From G963663775 sp963663775 (lineage in GTDB: Bacteria > Bacillota > Clostridia > Oscillospirales > Butyricicoccaceae): DNA of 64,000 nucleotides. The notes under the pieces were generated by a model. That model was given only the letters and a program-made list of their open reading frames with translations. It searched no databases and was not told the DNA's origin. Positions 8,317-15,808 of the stretch are shown one piece after another. Position 1 is the stretch's first letter. Every line of letters starts with the position of its first letter. Position numbers and translations under genes: made by a program. The stretch is taken from the NCBI GenBank assembly GCA_963663775.1, contig OY760624.1:1736001-1800000 (forward strand), in the 5' to 3' direction.

Positions 8317-9445
8317 GGCAACACCGCACAAAGCTTTCGTGACAAAGGAAAAGATGATAAAATAGACGTATGAATAAACAGATTACGTTGTCGGCGTTCA
8401 CCGACGAATTGGCGCAGACCGCGACGAAGAAAAAAGAATTTCTTGCACAAATTGAGCGGATGATACCGTGGAGTGAATGGATGGGGATGATTCAGCCGCA
8501 CTATTATAAAGGAGAGCGCGGAAACAAGCCCTATGACCTTGAGCGCATGCTGCGGATTTATCTGGTGCAGAATTTATATAGCTTATCGGACATGTCAACC
8601 ATGACAGAGGTGATTGACAGCCGTGCATTTTCAGAATTTTGCGGCGTAGATTCCAGCAATCAAGTGCCGGACGGAGATACGATAGGTAGATTTCGAGCGC
8701 TTCTGGTAGAACATGATTTGCAGGAAAAGCTATTTGAGCAGGTGGTGCAGCTTCTGTCTGACAAGGGATTGATTCTCAAGAAGGGAACAATTGTAGACTC
8801 TACGATTATTGCTGCACCGTCATCCACTAAAAATCGAGATCGAAAGCGGGATCCTGATGCACATCAAGTAAAAAAAGGAAACGCCTGGTATTTTGGATAC
8901 AAGGCGCATATTGGAGTCGACAAAGAGACCGGACTTACACATCATGTGGAGGTAACCAGCGCAAACGTTCACGATGTAACACAGGTGCCAAAGCTGCTCA
9001 CAGGAGAAGAAACACAAGTCTATGGTGACAGCGGCTATTTGGGTGCGGAGAAGCGCGAGGATGCCATTACCCACAACAAACAAGGCAAGAAAATCAAATA
9101 CAAAACCAACCGCAGGCCGTCTCAAAGCAAAAACCGTCCGACACGCTCTCGTGCGCAGATTAAACGCAGAGAGCATGAAAAGTCTTCTGTTCGGGCAAAA
9201 GTAGAACACGTTTTCGGCGTCATCAAAGGACTGTTTGGATATCGAAAGACGCAATACCGAGGGCTGCGAAAACAGTGTGCCAAACTGAATCTGCTGTTTG
9301 CATTGGCGAACCTGTATCTGGCTGACAAGCGAGGCTTGCTGGCCTAATTTGGGTTGCCCGTGCGGCAGAAAATCAAAACAGATATTCTGTTTTGTGATGC
9401 ACCATGGTGCTCTTGCTGTTTTTACTCTAATTGTACGGTGTTGCC
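8317..9445 (+). mobile_element. Complete IS5-family element with CTAA target duplication
   Basis: The ends are 15-bp inverted repeats with one mismatch: GGCAACACCGCACAA at 8317-8331 and the complement of GGCAACACCGTACAA at 9431-9445. Both flanks carry CTAA (8313-8316 and 9446-9449), matching the YTAR duplication typical of IS5. The 1129-bp element holds one intact transposase, so it is likely active or recently so. A truncated relative of its left end is at 33633. Confidence 0.9.
8370..9347 (+). CDS. IS5-family transposase
   Basis: This is a 325-residue DDE transposase that cuts and pastes the surrounding element. The N-terminal part contains the IS5 pattern YDLERMLRIYLVQNLYSLSD. The catalytic triad is visible as IVDSTIIAAP (D), VYGDSGYLG (D) and VRAKVEHVFGVIKGLFGY (E). 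Length and motif spacing are normal, with no frameshift. It is flanked by the matched terminal repeats of the element, which supports a functional unit. Confidence 0.95.
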   Translation: MNKQITLSAFTDELAQTATKKKEFLAQIERMIPWSEWMGMIQPHYYKGERGNKPYDLERMLRIYLVQNLYSLSDMSTMTEVIDSRAFSEFCGVDSSNQVPDGDTIGRFRALLVEHDLQEKLFEQVVQLLSDKGLILKKGTIVDSTIIAAPSSTKNRDRKRDPDAHQVKKGNAWYFGYKAHIGVDKETGLTHHVEVTSANVHDVTQVPKLLTGEETQVYGDSGYLGAEKREDAITHNKQGKKIKYKTNRRPSQSKNRPTRSRAQIKRREHEKSSVRAKVEHVFGVIKGLFGYRKTQYRGLRKQCAKLNLLFALANLYLADKRGLLA

Positions 9446-9513
9446 CTAACCAAAGACGGCTGCATGTGATGTTTTCTGATCGAATCGCAGGCTAATTTCG
9501 TCTTAGAATAGCA

Positions 9514-9575
9514 TTTCTCGGCAGCAAAAACGGCATTCACGCACAGCGTGCATACCATGTTTCACTGCCGAGAAA
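9514..9575. repeat. Inverted repeat with inner palindrome, function unknown
   Basis: TTTCTCGGCAG at 9514-9524 is complementary to CTGCCGAGAAA at 9565-9575, and a second small palindrome (GCACAGCGTGC) sits at 9541-9551. The 280 bases between the IS5 element and the nuclease fragment hold no gene. The pair could be a transcribed hairpin or the ends of a decayed small element. Confidence 0.4.
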
Positions 9576-9716
9576 ACAAGTCGTTAAGACCAAATCTAAT
9601 CGCATGTTTTGCCAATGCAAATCCATGAAATAGTGCTAATTTCTTGATTTAAGGATTTTTCCGTTTATACAGAATTCTCTGAGGAGCCTTAATTTTTTTG
9701 TATTAATTTTACCCCA

Positions 9717-9995
9717 TACTGTCGTTTGGCCAACGCACTTGGTATTACCTTTGTTGTAATAACAGATGGTGACTATTACCATCGTATTTCTACAAAAGAC
9801 GGAAAGCTTGAAAAGCAATTTGGCGATTTAGCTTCTGATGATGACACTGGAAACGGTTTTGATGGCATAGACTGTTCGGTTCAAATGTGTAAAAATTACA
9901 TAGATAGAAAATACGGTGATAACTTTTGTGATTTGGATTTTAATGAACAGCATAATGCACTTACCAAAATTGGTATATTTGCCCTGGTCAAGCAA
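9717..9995 (+). pseudogene. Fragment of an OLD-like/TOPRIM nuclease
   Basis: The frame reads LANALGITFVVITDGDYYHR and later NALTKIGIFAL. The DGD after a hydrophobic strand, then IGIF, resembles the TOPRIM domain of OLD-family ATP-dependent nucleases. Only about 90 residues remain, with no start codon of its own. The 3' side is cut by the IS3-type end at 9985. The match is by motif memory, so the family call is tentative. OLD-like genes are common in phage-defence loci. Confidence 0.4.
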
Positions 9996-10530
9996 AATTG
10001 TAACACAAGAGACTAAAAGAAATCAGCTAGCAGACCGTATCTCGAATGGTGTCCGATATTGCAAAAAAGAATGTGGTCGGACATGGTTATACCAAACATA
10101 TGCAAAATTTTCTATTGCATCACAAAGCTCTGTAAACGAATGAAAATGATGTAAGTAAATCAATTCAGACTTCAGTGTATTAAAATAGCGTTCCATGGGT
10201 GCATTTTGCCATGGACAACCAGCTCGGCTCATGCTTTGTGTCACGCTGACAGATTCACAAAATTCCGTGAATTTATGCGAGGTAAATTGACTGCCTTGAT
10301 CACTATGAAGCAGCAATTTCCCGCGGATTCGCGGCTGTGCTGCCAGCGCTTTTTTCAAGGTGCGAATCGCCAAATCGCTGGTGATATGTTTATCCGTGAT
10401 GCTGGCGACTACGCTGCGATCATATAAATCAAGGATGGTGCAGTTATAATACATTCGACCATCTGCAAGAGATACATAGGTAAAATCTGTGCACCATTTT
10501 CGATTTTTCAGAAAATTGTAGTATGCGTTT
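9985..10530 (-). mobile_element. IS3-family element, internally deleted and 5'-truncated
   Basis: This segment begins with the IS3-type end TGGTCAAGCAAAATTG and matches the complete copy at 34150-35403 with only one substitution seen by eye (10417). About 276 bases corresponding to 34666-34941 are missing, the join lying at a repeated TTTT(C)GATTTTTC. Similarity stops at 10530, so orfA and the other terminal repeat are lost. The element cannot move by itself. Confidence 0.85.
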
Positions 10531-10547
10531 TTATACGCTAGCGACAT
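10023..10547 (-). pseudogene. IS3 orfB transposase, internally deleted
   Basis: The frame still reads WCTDFTYVSLADGRMYYN, LHSDQGSQFTSHKF and the C-terminal PMERYFNTLKSE and YNHVRPHSFL of an IS3 integrase core. A 92-codon in-frame deletion joins NAYYNFLKNRK directly to WCTDF and removes part of the N-terminal region. The partner orfA is absent. The catalytic D, D and E appear retained, but without the DNA-binding N-terminal part it should be inactive. Confidence 0.85.
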
Positions 10548-10559
10548 AGTAGTGACAAA

Positions 10560-10626
10560 TTAACTACTCACTCATCGCAGGCCACATGCCCATTTCCACT
10601 AGCTTGTCATGGCTCAAATCAATCCC
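10560..10626 (-). pseudogene. Tail-end fragment of a phage amidase C-terminal domain
   Basis: In the frame overlapping the end of the surface-protein gene the sequence reads IDLSHDKLVEMGMWPAMSE then stop. This matches the end of the amidase at 19301-20131 (VIDLSHDQVRS ... KMGLEPAVSE) with an internal gap. It suggests that a related amidase gene once lay here. It is only about 20 codons, so the match is suggestive. Confidence 0.4.
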
Positions 10627-13600
10627 GATTGCTGTAGCAGTCTTTCTGCCATAACCGCTACCTGTGCGCGCGTAATGTCGCCCTTGGGGGAAAGTGTTGT
10701 GTCGGTGCTTCCCGTTACAATACCGACATCCAAACAGGCTGCAATCGCCGTTTTTGCATACGCCGCAATGCTGTTCTGGTCGGAATATGTGCGGAGCCAT
10801 TCACTGCTGGTATCATCTGTCACATCAGTTTCCAGCTCGGTTAGTTTCATCGCTCTGGCAACAATCGTCATGGCTTGCTCTCGCGTAATGCTGGACTGTG
10901 GCCGGAAGGTTCCATCCTCATATCCCTGCATAATGCCATAGGATACTGCGATTTTCACATATCCGCTGTACCATGCATCTTGACTGACGTCAGTAAAGGC
11001 ATCTACACCTTCTCCCTGCGAAAGACCCAATGCACGCACCATGATTGCCGCAAATTCTGCACGCGTCATGCTGCGGTTGGGTTCGTACAGGTCGTCTTTC
11101 GTGCCAGTAACCACCATGCGAGAGCCCATATCATTGACTGCTGCCTGTGCCCAATGGCTTTCCATGTCTGCAAAAGTTACCGAATGCGCAACCACTGCAT
11201 ACACACTATTGGTCAAGCTACTGATTTTCGCATAATACGTTCCATCCACCTGCACAATTACGGTCGGTACAGGATGGATGCTGCCATCATCCGCGACCAC
11301 AACCGCAGTCGTAATCTTGCTTGGGTCGACCCCGCTTGGGATAGCAACCATGCGTTCAACATAAGAGTTGAATTTGCTGACGGAAACCGTTGTGCCATTG
11401 TATTCGCATTCAATCGTAAAATCAATCGGTGTTGCAACGATAGAAAATTCGCCGTTTTCTGCAGCTTGTTCCACAATCTGTGTGATATCTTCGGATGCTT
11501 CTGCAATCTTCACCGTAACTTTCACATCAGAAAGCATTACATCGCTGCCGATTTGACCAGAAACCGCAGCAATATTGATTTCAGCTGCTGGAATTTCATA
11601 GAATGCGTTTTCTGTTTGAATCGCAAACACGATGGACTTGTCTTCCATGTCCTGAACGGTCTGCCCTGTCAGCACGCTTTCCGTCACAGCTGCACCCGAA
11701 GATATAGACAATGTGACCGTATCCCCTGCTGATTTGGATGCCAACACCGTTTTCATGTCGGCTTCGTCTATATCCACGATCGTTTTGCTTTGTCCGTCAT
11801 CATCTGTTGCGGTAGTGAAAACGCCGATTGCTTGGTTTGTTCCATCGATTGCTGCAGGCAGACTCGTGGTGGGTATCGTGCTACTGGAACCACCGGAACT
11901 ACTGGATCCGCTGGAACTGGAGGAAACGACTGTCCAAATCGCATACAGCGTGGTATTTGCGGTGATGCTGAACGTACTGCCCGCCGTATAGGTCGCAGCG
12001 GTTGCGCTGGCAGAAGTTGCCCAACCGCTGAAGGTATAGCCCGACTTTGTGAGCGAACCCGTGTTTCCCAGTACTGTGACACTGTTTCCACTACTGTATG
12101 CCGTACTGTCCGTGGGCACACTGCCGCCATCTAAACCATTGCCGTCATAGGTTACGTTGTAGGTCGTTGATGCAATCGTCCAAATCGCATACAGCGTGGT
12201 ATTTGCGGTGATGCTGAACGTACTGTCCGCCGTGTAGGTTGCAGTGGTTGCGCTGGCAGAGGTTGCCCAACCGCTGAAGGTATAGCCCGACTTTGTGAGC
12301 GAACCTGTGTTTCCCAGCACTGTGACACTGTTTCCACTGCTGTATGCCGTGCTGTCCGTTGGCACACTGCCGCCGTCCGAACCGTTGCCATTATAGGTCA
12401 CGTTGTAGGTTGTTGGTACAATCGTCCACACCGCATACAGCGTGGGGTTTGTTGTGATACGGAACGTACTGCCTGCCGTGTAGGTTGCACTGGTTGCGCT
12501 GGCAGAAGTCGCCCAACCGCTGAAGGTATAACCTGACTTTGTGAGCGAACCCGTGTTTCCCAGCACTGTGACACTGTTTCCGCTGCTGTATACCGTACTG
12601 TCCGTGGGCGCACTGCCACCGTCTGAACCATTGCCGTTATAGGTCACATGATACGCAAATGTGGGGTAGCCGCCATTCACAGAGGTGGAGGACGCCACTT
12701 TCCATGCAGAATAGGTGTCGGTGTCTGCCCAGGTGTTCAGTGCTGTTTCCAAGGACGCACCCGCCGACACCGTGGCTGCGGCTGCACTCGCCGTGGTAAT
12801 GCTAAAATTTGAAACACTGCTCAATGCCCACGAAGTGCCGCTGCCAGTGAACGCACTGCATCCTGCCGCTGCATTTCCATTATTGGTGCCAATGGCAGCG
12901 GCTCCGCTTACGCTGACCCAATAGCAATACTGCACCGTAGAACCTGACGCATTTGTTCCAACGATGGTACCTCTATCAGCAGATGCCGTGACGGTACCCG
13001 TGTTATAGCAGTTGCTGACCGTGCCGCTGCCTGTGTACCCATTTGTGCCAACAATGCCGCCAACCGTCTGCCCACCCTGTACTGCACCGGTGTTATAGCA
13101 GTTGCTGACCGCACCGCCGTTATCAACCCTGCCGACCACACCGCCAGCATACGCCCACGGTGCTCCACTGCCGGAAACGGCACCCATATTATAACAGTTG
13201 GTCACTGTGCCGCCATATATTTCCCCAGCAATGCCACCTACATCTGATGTAGTAGCGGTAAGCGTGCCTGTATGATAGCAGTTTGTCACCGTACTGTTAT
13301 TGACATATCCAACCACACCGCCCACATATTTGCTTGCGGTGATGGAACTATCCATCACACCTACATTTCGAATCACCGCGCCAGCGTCTAAATAGCCCAA
13401 TAATCCCTGTGCGGTTGCAGATGTATTGTTGATATAAACGCCTGAAACGGTGTGTCCATCGCCGTCAAATGTGCCGCTTAATGCATAAAACGAATTACCA
13501 ATCGGTGTCCACGCCTGCGGACTACTTGCCCAGCTTGCATTGCTCGTATCGTTGAGATAAATATCCGCCGTTAGAATATAGGACTTCGATGCGTAGGTGG

Positions 13601-14048
13601 CACTGGAATTTATCACCTGCGCCAGATACGCCAGCTGTGCACCGTTTGCAATTTGGTAGGGGTTGCTGGTACTGCCGTTGCCGCCTGCAAATGCCGTCGC
13701 CACGGATCCATCCCAAACAGCTGTCCACACCGCATACAGCGTGGTGTTTGCACTAATGGAAAAGGTATCGCTTGCCGAATAACCTGTTCCACCGCCGTTC
13801 GCTTCGGTATTCCAACCGCTGAATATATAGCCTGACTTTGTAAGCGAACTTGTGTTGCCCAGCACTGTGACACTGTCGCCGCTTGTATAGCTTGTGCTGT
13901 CTGTCGGCACAGTGCCACCATCCGAACCGTTATCATTATAGGTTACGGTATAGGTCAGCGGTATCGCCTGTGCCCACAGAGTCATTTGCGATAGCATCCC
14001 AATCACCATAAGCAGGGACAAAAACGCTGCCAAACATCGCTTCTTCAT
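10614..14048 (-). CDS. S-layer-anchored surface protein with InlB-type and GLUG repeats
   Basis: This is a secreted 1144-residue protein. A signal peptide (MKKRCLAAFLSLLMVIGMLSQ) starts at 14048, chosen because AAGGAGTG lies just upstream. Next come one Listeria-Bacteroides (InlB B) repeat, a GLUG-like region (repeated GGIVG, TVTNCYNTG units) and three tandem InlB B repeats of 82 residues (YNGNGSDGG ... SGYTFSGWATS). A Ser-rich linker and a mixed domain follow. Three C-terminal SLH domains close the protein (HWAQAAVNDMG, FTDVSQDAWYSGYVKIAVSYGI, YAKTAIAACLDVGIV). SLH domains bind secondary cell-wall polymer, so the repeats should be displayed outside. An adhesin role is likely but unproven. 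Its 3' end overlaps the amidase fragment. Confidence 0.92.
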   Translation of the reverse strand: MKKRCLAAFLSLLMVIGMLSQMTLWAQAIPLTYTVTYNDNGSDGGTVPTDSTSYTSGDSVTVLGNTSSLTKSGYIFSGWNTEANGGGTGYSASDTFSISANTTLYAVWTAVWDGSVATAFAGGNGSTSNPYQIANGAQLAYLAQVINSSATYASKSYILTADIYLNDTSNASWASSPQAWTPIGNSFYALSGTFDGDGHTVSGVYINNTSATAQGLLGYLDAGAVIRNVGVMDSSITASKYVGGVVGYVNNSTVTNCYHTGTLTATTSDVGGIAGEIYGGTVTNCYNMGAVSGSGAPWAYAGGVVGRVDNGGAVSNCYNTGAVQGGQTVGGIVGTNGYTGSGTVSNCYNTGTVTASADRGTIVGTNASGSTVQYCYWVSVSGAAAIGTNNGNAAAGCSAFTGSGTSWALSSVSNFSITTASAAAATVSAGASLETALNTWADTDTYSAWKVASSTSVNGGYPTFAYHVTYNGNGSDGGSAPTDSTVYSSGNSVTVLGNTGSLTKSGYTFSGWATSASATSATYTAGSTFRITTNPTLYAVWTIVPTTYNVTYNGNGSDGGSVPTDSTAYSSGNSVTVLGNTGSLTKSGYTFSGWATSASATTATYTADSTFSITANTTLYAIWTIASTTYNVTYDGNGLDGGSVPTDSTAYSSGNSVTVLGNTGSLTKSGYTFSGWATSASATAATYTAGSTFSITANTTLYAIWTVVSSSSSGSSSSGGSSSTIPTTSLPAAIDGTNQAIGVFTTATDDDGQSKTIVDIDEADMKTVLASKSAGDTVTLSISSGAAVTESVLTGQTVQDMEDKSIVFAIQTENAFYEIPAAEINIAAVSGQIGSDVMLSDVKVTVKIAEASEDITQIVEQAAENGEFSIVATPIDFTIECEYNGTTVSVSKFNSYVERMVAIPSGVDPSKITTAVVVADDGSIHPVPTVIVQVDGTYYAKISSLTNSVYAVVAHSVTFADMESHWAQAAVNDMGSRMVVTGTKDDLYEPNRSMTRAEFAAIMVRALGLSQGEGVDAFTDVSQDAWYSGYVKIAVSYGIMQGYEDGTFRPQSSITREQAMTIVARAMKLTELETDVTDDTSSEWLRTYSDQNSIAAYAKTAIAACLDVGIVTGSTDTTLSPKGDITRAQVAVMAERLLQQSGLI
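11932..12660 (-). repeat. Three tandem 246-bp coding repeats
   Basis: Near-identical units begin at 11932, 12178 and 12424 (GTCCAAATCGCATACAGCGTGG and variants), giving an 82-codon period that encodes InlB B repeats. A fourth, more diverged unit lies at about 13720-13960. Such tandems change copy number readily by slippage or recombination. Confidence 0.9.
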
Positions 14049-14512
14049 TTCGTTGCACTCCTTTTTTGATAAAATCCTTTTTATGTATGGAATTGCATCG
14101 ATATCCCAACTCACCCTTGCGTTTCCATCTTGCTTTTTATTATTATACAGTATTAGTATTGCAAAATCACTACAAATTTTCACTTCCCCGATTCTGAACT
14201 TTATGAAATATCTGTTTTTCTGCATGTTTTATATTCTTTGGCAAACATCCAATGGGTATTTGACGGGGGAAGTAAAATGTTTGAATCACGTTGAGAAGTA
14301 TGCTGTATCATGAAAATATCAATAAATTAGTGCGCCGCCATATCCCAAAAGGCACACCAATACCCCCCGTATAGCACAGAAGAAATTGCAGATAGTAGCC
14401 ATTTGATACACAATGATCCACGCAAATTACAGGGGAGGAAACAGCAAAACAACTGTATGAACAAAAAATTTCAGAATTATTCTAATTGATTCTTGACATT
14501 TAACAATTTCGC

Positions 14513-14541
14513 TTGCAATTGTCATGAAAATAAGATATAAT
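14513..14541 (+). promoter_or_regulatory. Sigma-A-type promoter for the DtxR-family gene
   Basis: TTGCAA at 14513-14518, a 17-base spacer and a perfect TATAAT at 14536-14541 lie 32 bases before the start codon. The remainder of the 14049-14573 gap is AT-rich and shows nothing else definite. Confidence 0.75.
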
Positions 14542-14573
14542 ATTTAAGCATACTTTGCAAGGTGGTATTGAGC

Positions 14574-14957
14574 ATGAAAATTCAAGAATCTGGTGAAAAC
14601 TATCTGGAAGCCATCTTAAATCTGGAACGTACAAAAGGCGTTGTTCGCTCTGTCGATATTGCAAATAAATTAGGCTTTTCCAAACCAAGTGTTAGTCGTG
14701 CAATGGGTGTTTTGCGCAAAGCAGGTTTGATTGAGCAGGAAGCTTATGGAAATATCGTTCTGACAGAAGCGGGTCGCAAACGAGCGAAAGATGTTTATCA
14801 TCGTCATCTTTTGATTACAAAATTTTTGGTGCAAGTGCTTTCTTTAGATGCTGATATTGCAGAACAGGATGCTTGTCGCATTGAGCATGTTATTAGCCCT
14901 GAAACTCTGGAGAAAATGCAAAATATGATTGATAATCTAGAAAATCCTCCGGAATAA
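14574..14957 (+). CDS. DtxR/MntR-family metal-dependent regulator
   Basis: The 127-residue product has an N-terminal winged helix (residues 5-65, IANKLGFSKPSVSRAMGVLRKAG) followed by the DtxR-type dimerisation and metal-binding helices (HRHLLITKFLV, EQDACRIEHVISPETLEKM). Such proteins repress manganese or iron uptake genes when loaded with metal. I start at ATG 14574, preceded by AAGGTGG, rather than at the GTG at 14562. There is no SH3 domain, as in MntR-like short members. No transporter is adjacent, so its targets lie elsewhere. Confidence 0.85.
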   Translation: MKIQESGENYLEAILNLERTKGVVRSVDIANKLGFSKPSVSRAMGVLRKAGLIEQEAYGNIVLTEAGRKRAKDVYHRHLLITKFLVQVLSLDADIAEQDACRIEHVISPETLEKMQNMIDNLENPPE

Positions 14958-15090
14958 TCTGCTTTATGAAACAAAAGTTGTTGTTTTAGCTTCGTTCAAG
15001 AAATAGTATATATTGAAGTGATTATTATAAACCCCTCTTTTGAAATCGGATATTTTGACTGTATGTCTTTGTTAATAAAAAGATGCAGAT

Positions 15091-15112
15091 GTATCGAAGG
15101 GGTCATAACGAG
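15091..15112 (+). pseudogene. Remnant of a tRNA-Ser D-arm region
   Basis: The 22 bases GTATCGAAGGGGTCATAACGAG match positions 15269-15290 of the tRNA-Ser gene downstream except for one base. The following bases CTTGAAA resemble an anticodon loop (TGA), but the acceptor and T arms are absent. It looks like a decayed second tRNA-Ser. Confidence 0.45.
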
Positions 15113-15262
15113 CTACACTTGAAACTTCACCCCTTTTATGGGAAGGGAATCTTTGAAAGCCTTATGCTATAAGGCTTTGTGGGTTCTCATAACTGAATAA
15201 ATTTTCCGAGTTCTCGTTTGCAGTTCGCTCCTTTTTCCGAGGGACTGTTTTGAGATACATAC

Positions 15263-15353
15263 GGAGCGGTATCGAAGTGGTCATAACGAGAACGACTCGA
15301 AATCGTTTGACGGTTAATCCCGTCCGTGGGTTCGAATCCCACCCGCTCCGCCA
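15263..15353 (+). tRNA. tRNA-Ser (anticodon CGA)
   Basis: The acceptor stem GGAGCGG/CCGCTCC, D arm TCG...CGA, anticodon stem AACGA/TCGTT with loop CTCGAAA (anticodon CGA, reading UCG), a long variable arm with ACGG/CCGT, and T arm GTGGG-TTCGAAT-CCCAC all fold. Discriminator G and CCA are encoded. The long variable arm is diagnostic of a class II tRNA, here serine. In the rest of 14958-15808 I see only the tRNA remnant and a small palindrome at about 15154-15177. Confidence 0.95.
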
Positions 15354-15808
15354 ACTGGTGAGGTTTCCGACAGGAAGCCTCACTTTTCTTTATCCTTTAG
15401 AAAGCTGAGACACGCCCACGACTTCTTGCTGTGTTCCTTAGTCCAGCGTCTCTCCTTGTCGAGATAACCAACCGAGAAAATGCGCCGGCAAATCCATTTT
15501 CTTCTACCAGTCAGTCATAAATATGTTTTGCTGTATGGTGTTGTTTCTTTGCGCCATGCGTTTTACCGACATATGGCTCACTTTTAGATTAGTGTTTATG
15601 GCATGCTTTGTGCCGCAATATATTTCATATAATAATTACATATTATGGATATGTATAGAATTTCAAAATGCAATGTGCTATAATTTAGAAAGAATTGATA
15701 CGAAAAGAACTGCCTATTTTGAGCATATAACAGGCAAGGCGTAGCTATAAAAACGGTCTGTTTTATAGAAATTGCATTGTACTTTACATACTAAAGAGGT
15801 ATTTTGAT

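Noticed and set aside
10875..11732. A 285-codon plus-strand frame inside the surface-protein gene
   Set aside because: It is antisense to clear SLH and adjacent domains, and its Cys/His-rich composition is a codon-pattern shadow.
11932..12660. Possible CRISPR array because of regular repeats
   Set aside because: Units are 246 bases with no short spacer pattern and are translated as InlB modules.
15162..15383. A minus-strand frame of 73 codons containing WRSGWDSNPR
   Set aside because: It is the reverse reading through the tRNA-Ser gene, a well-known false gene call.
15523..15744. A 73-codon plus-strand frame before recQ
   Set aside because: No ribosome site, no family motif, and it ends in AT-rich promoter-like DNA.
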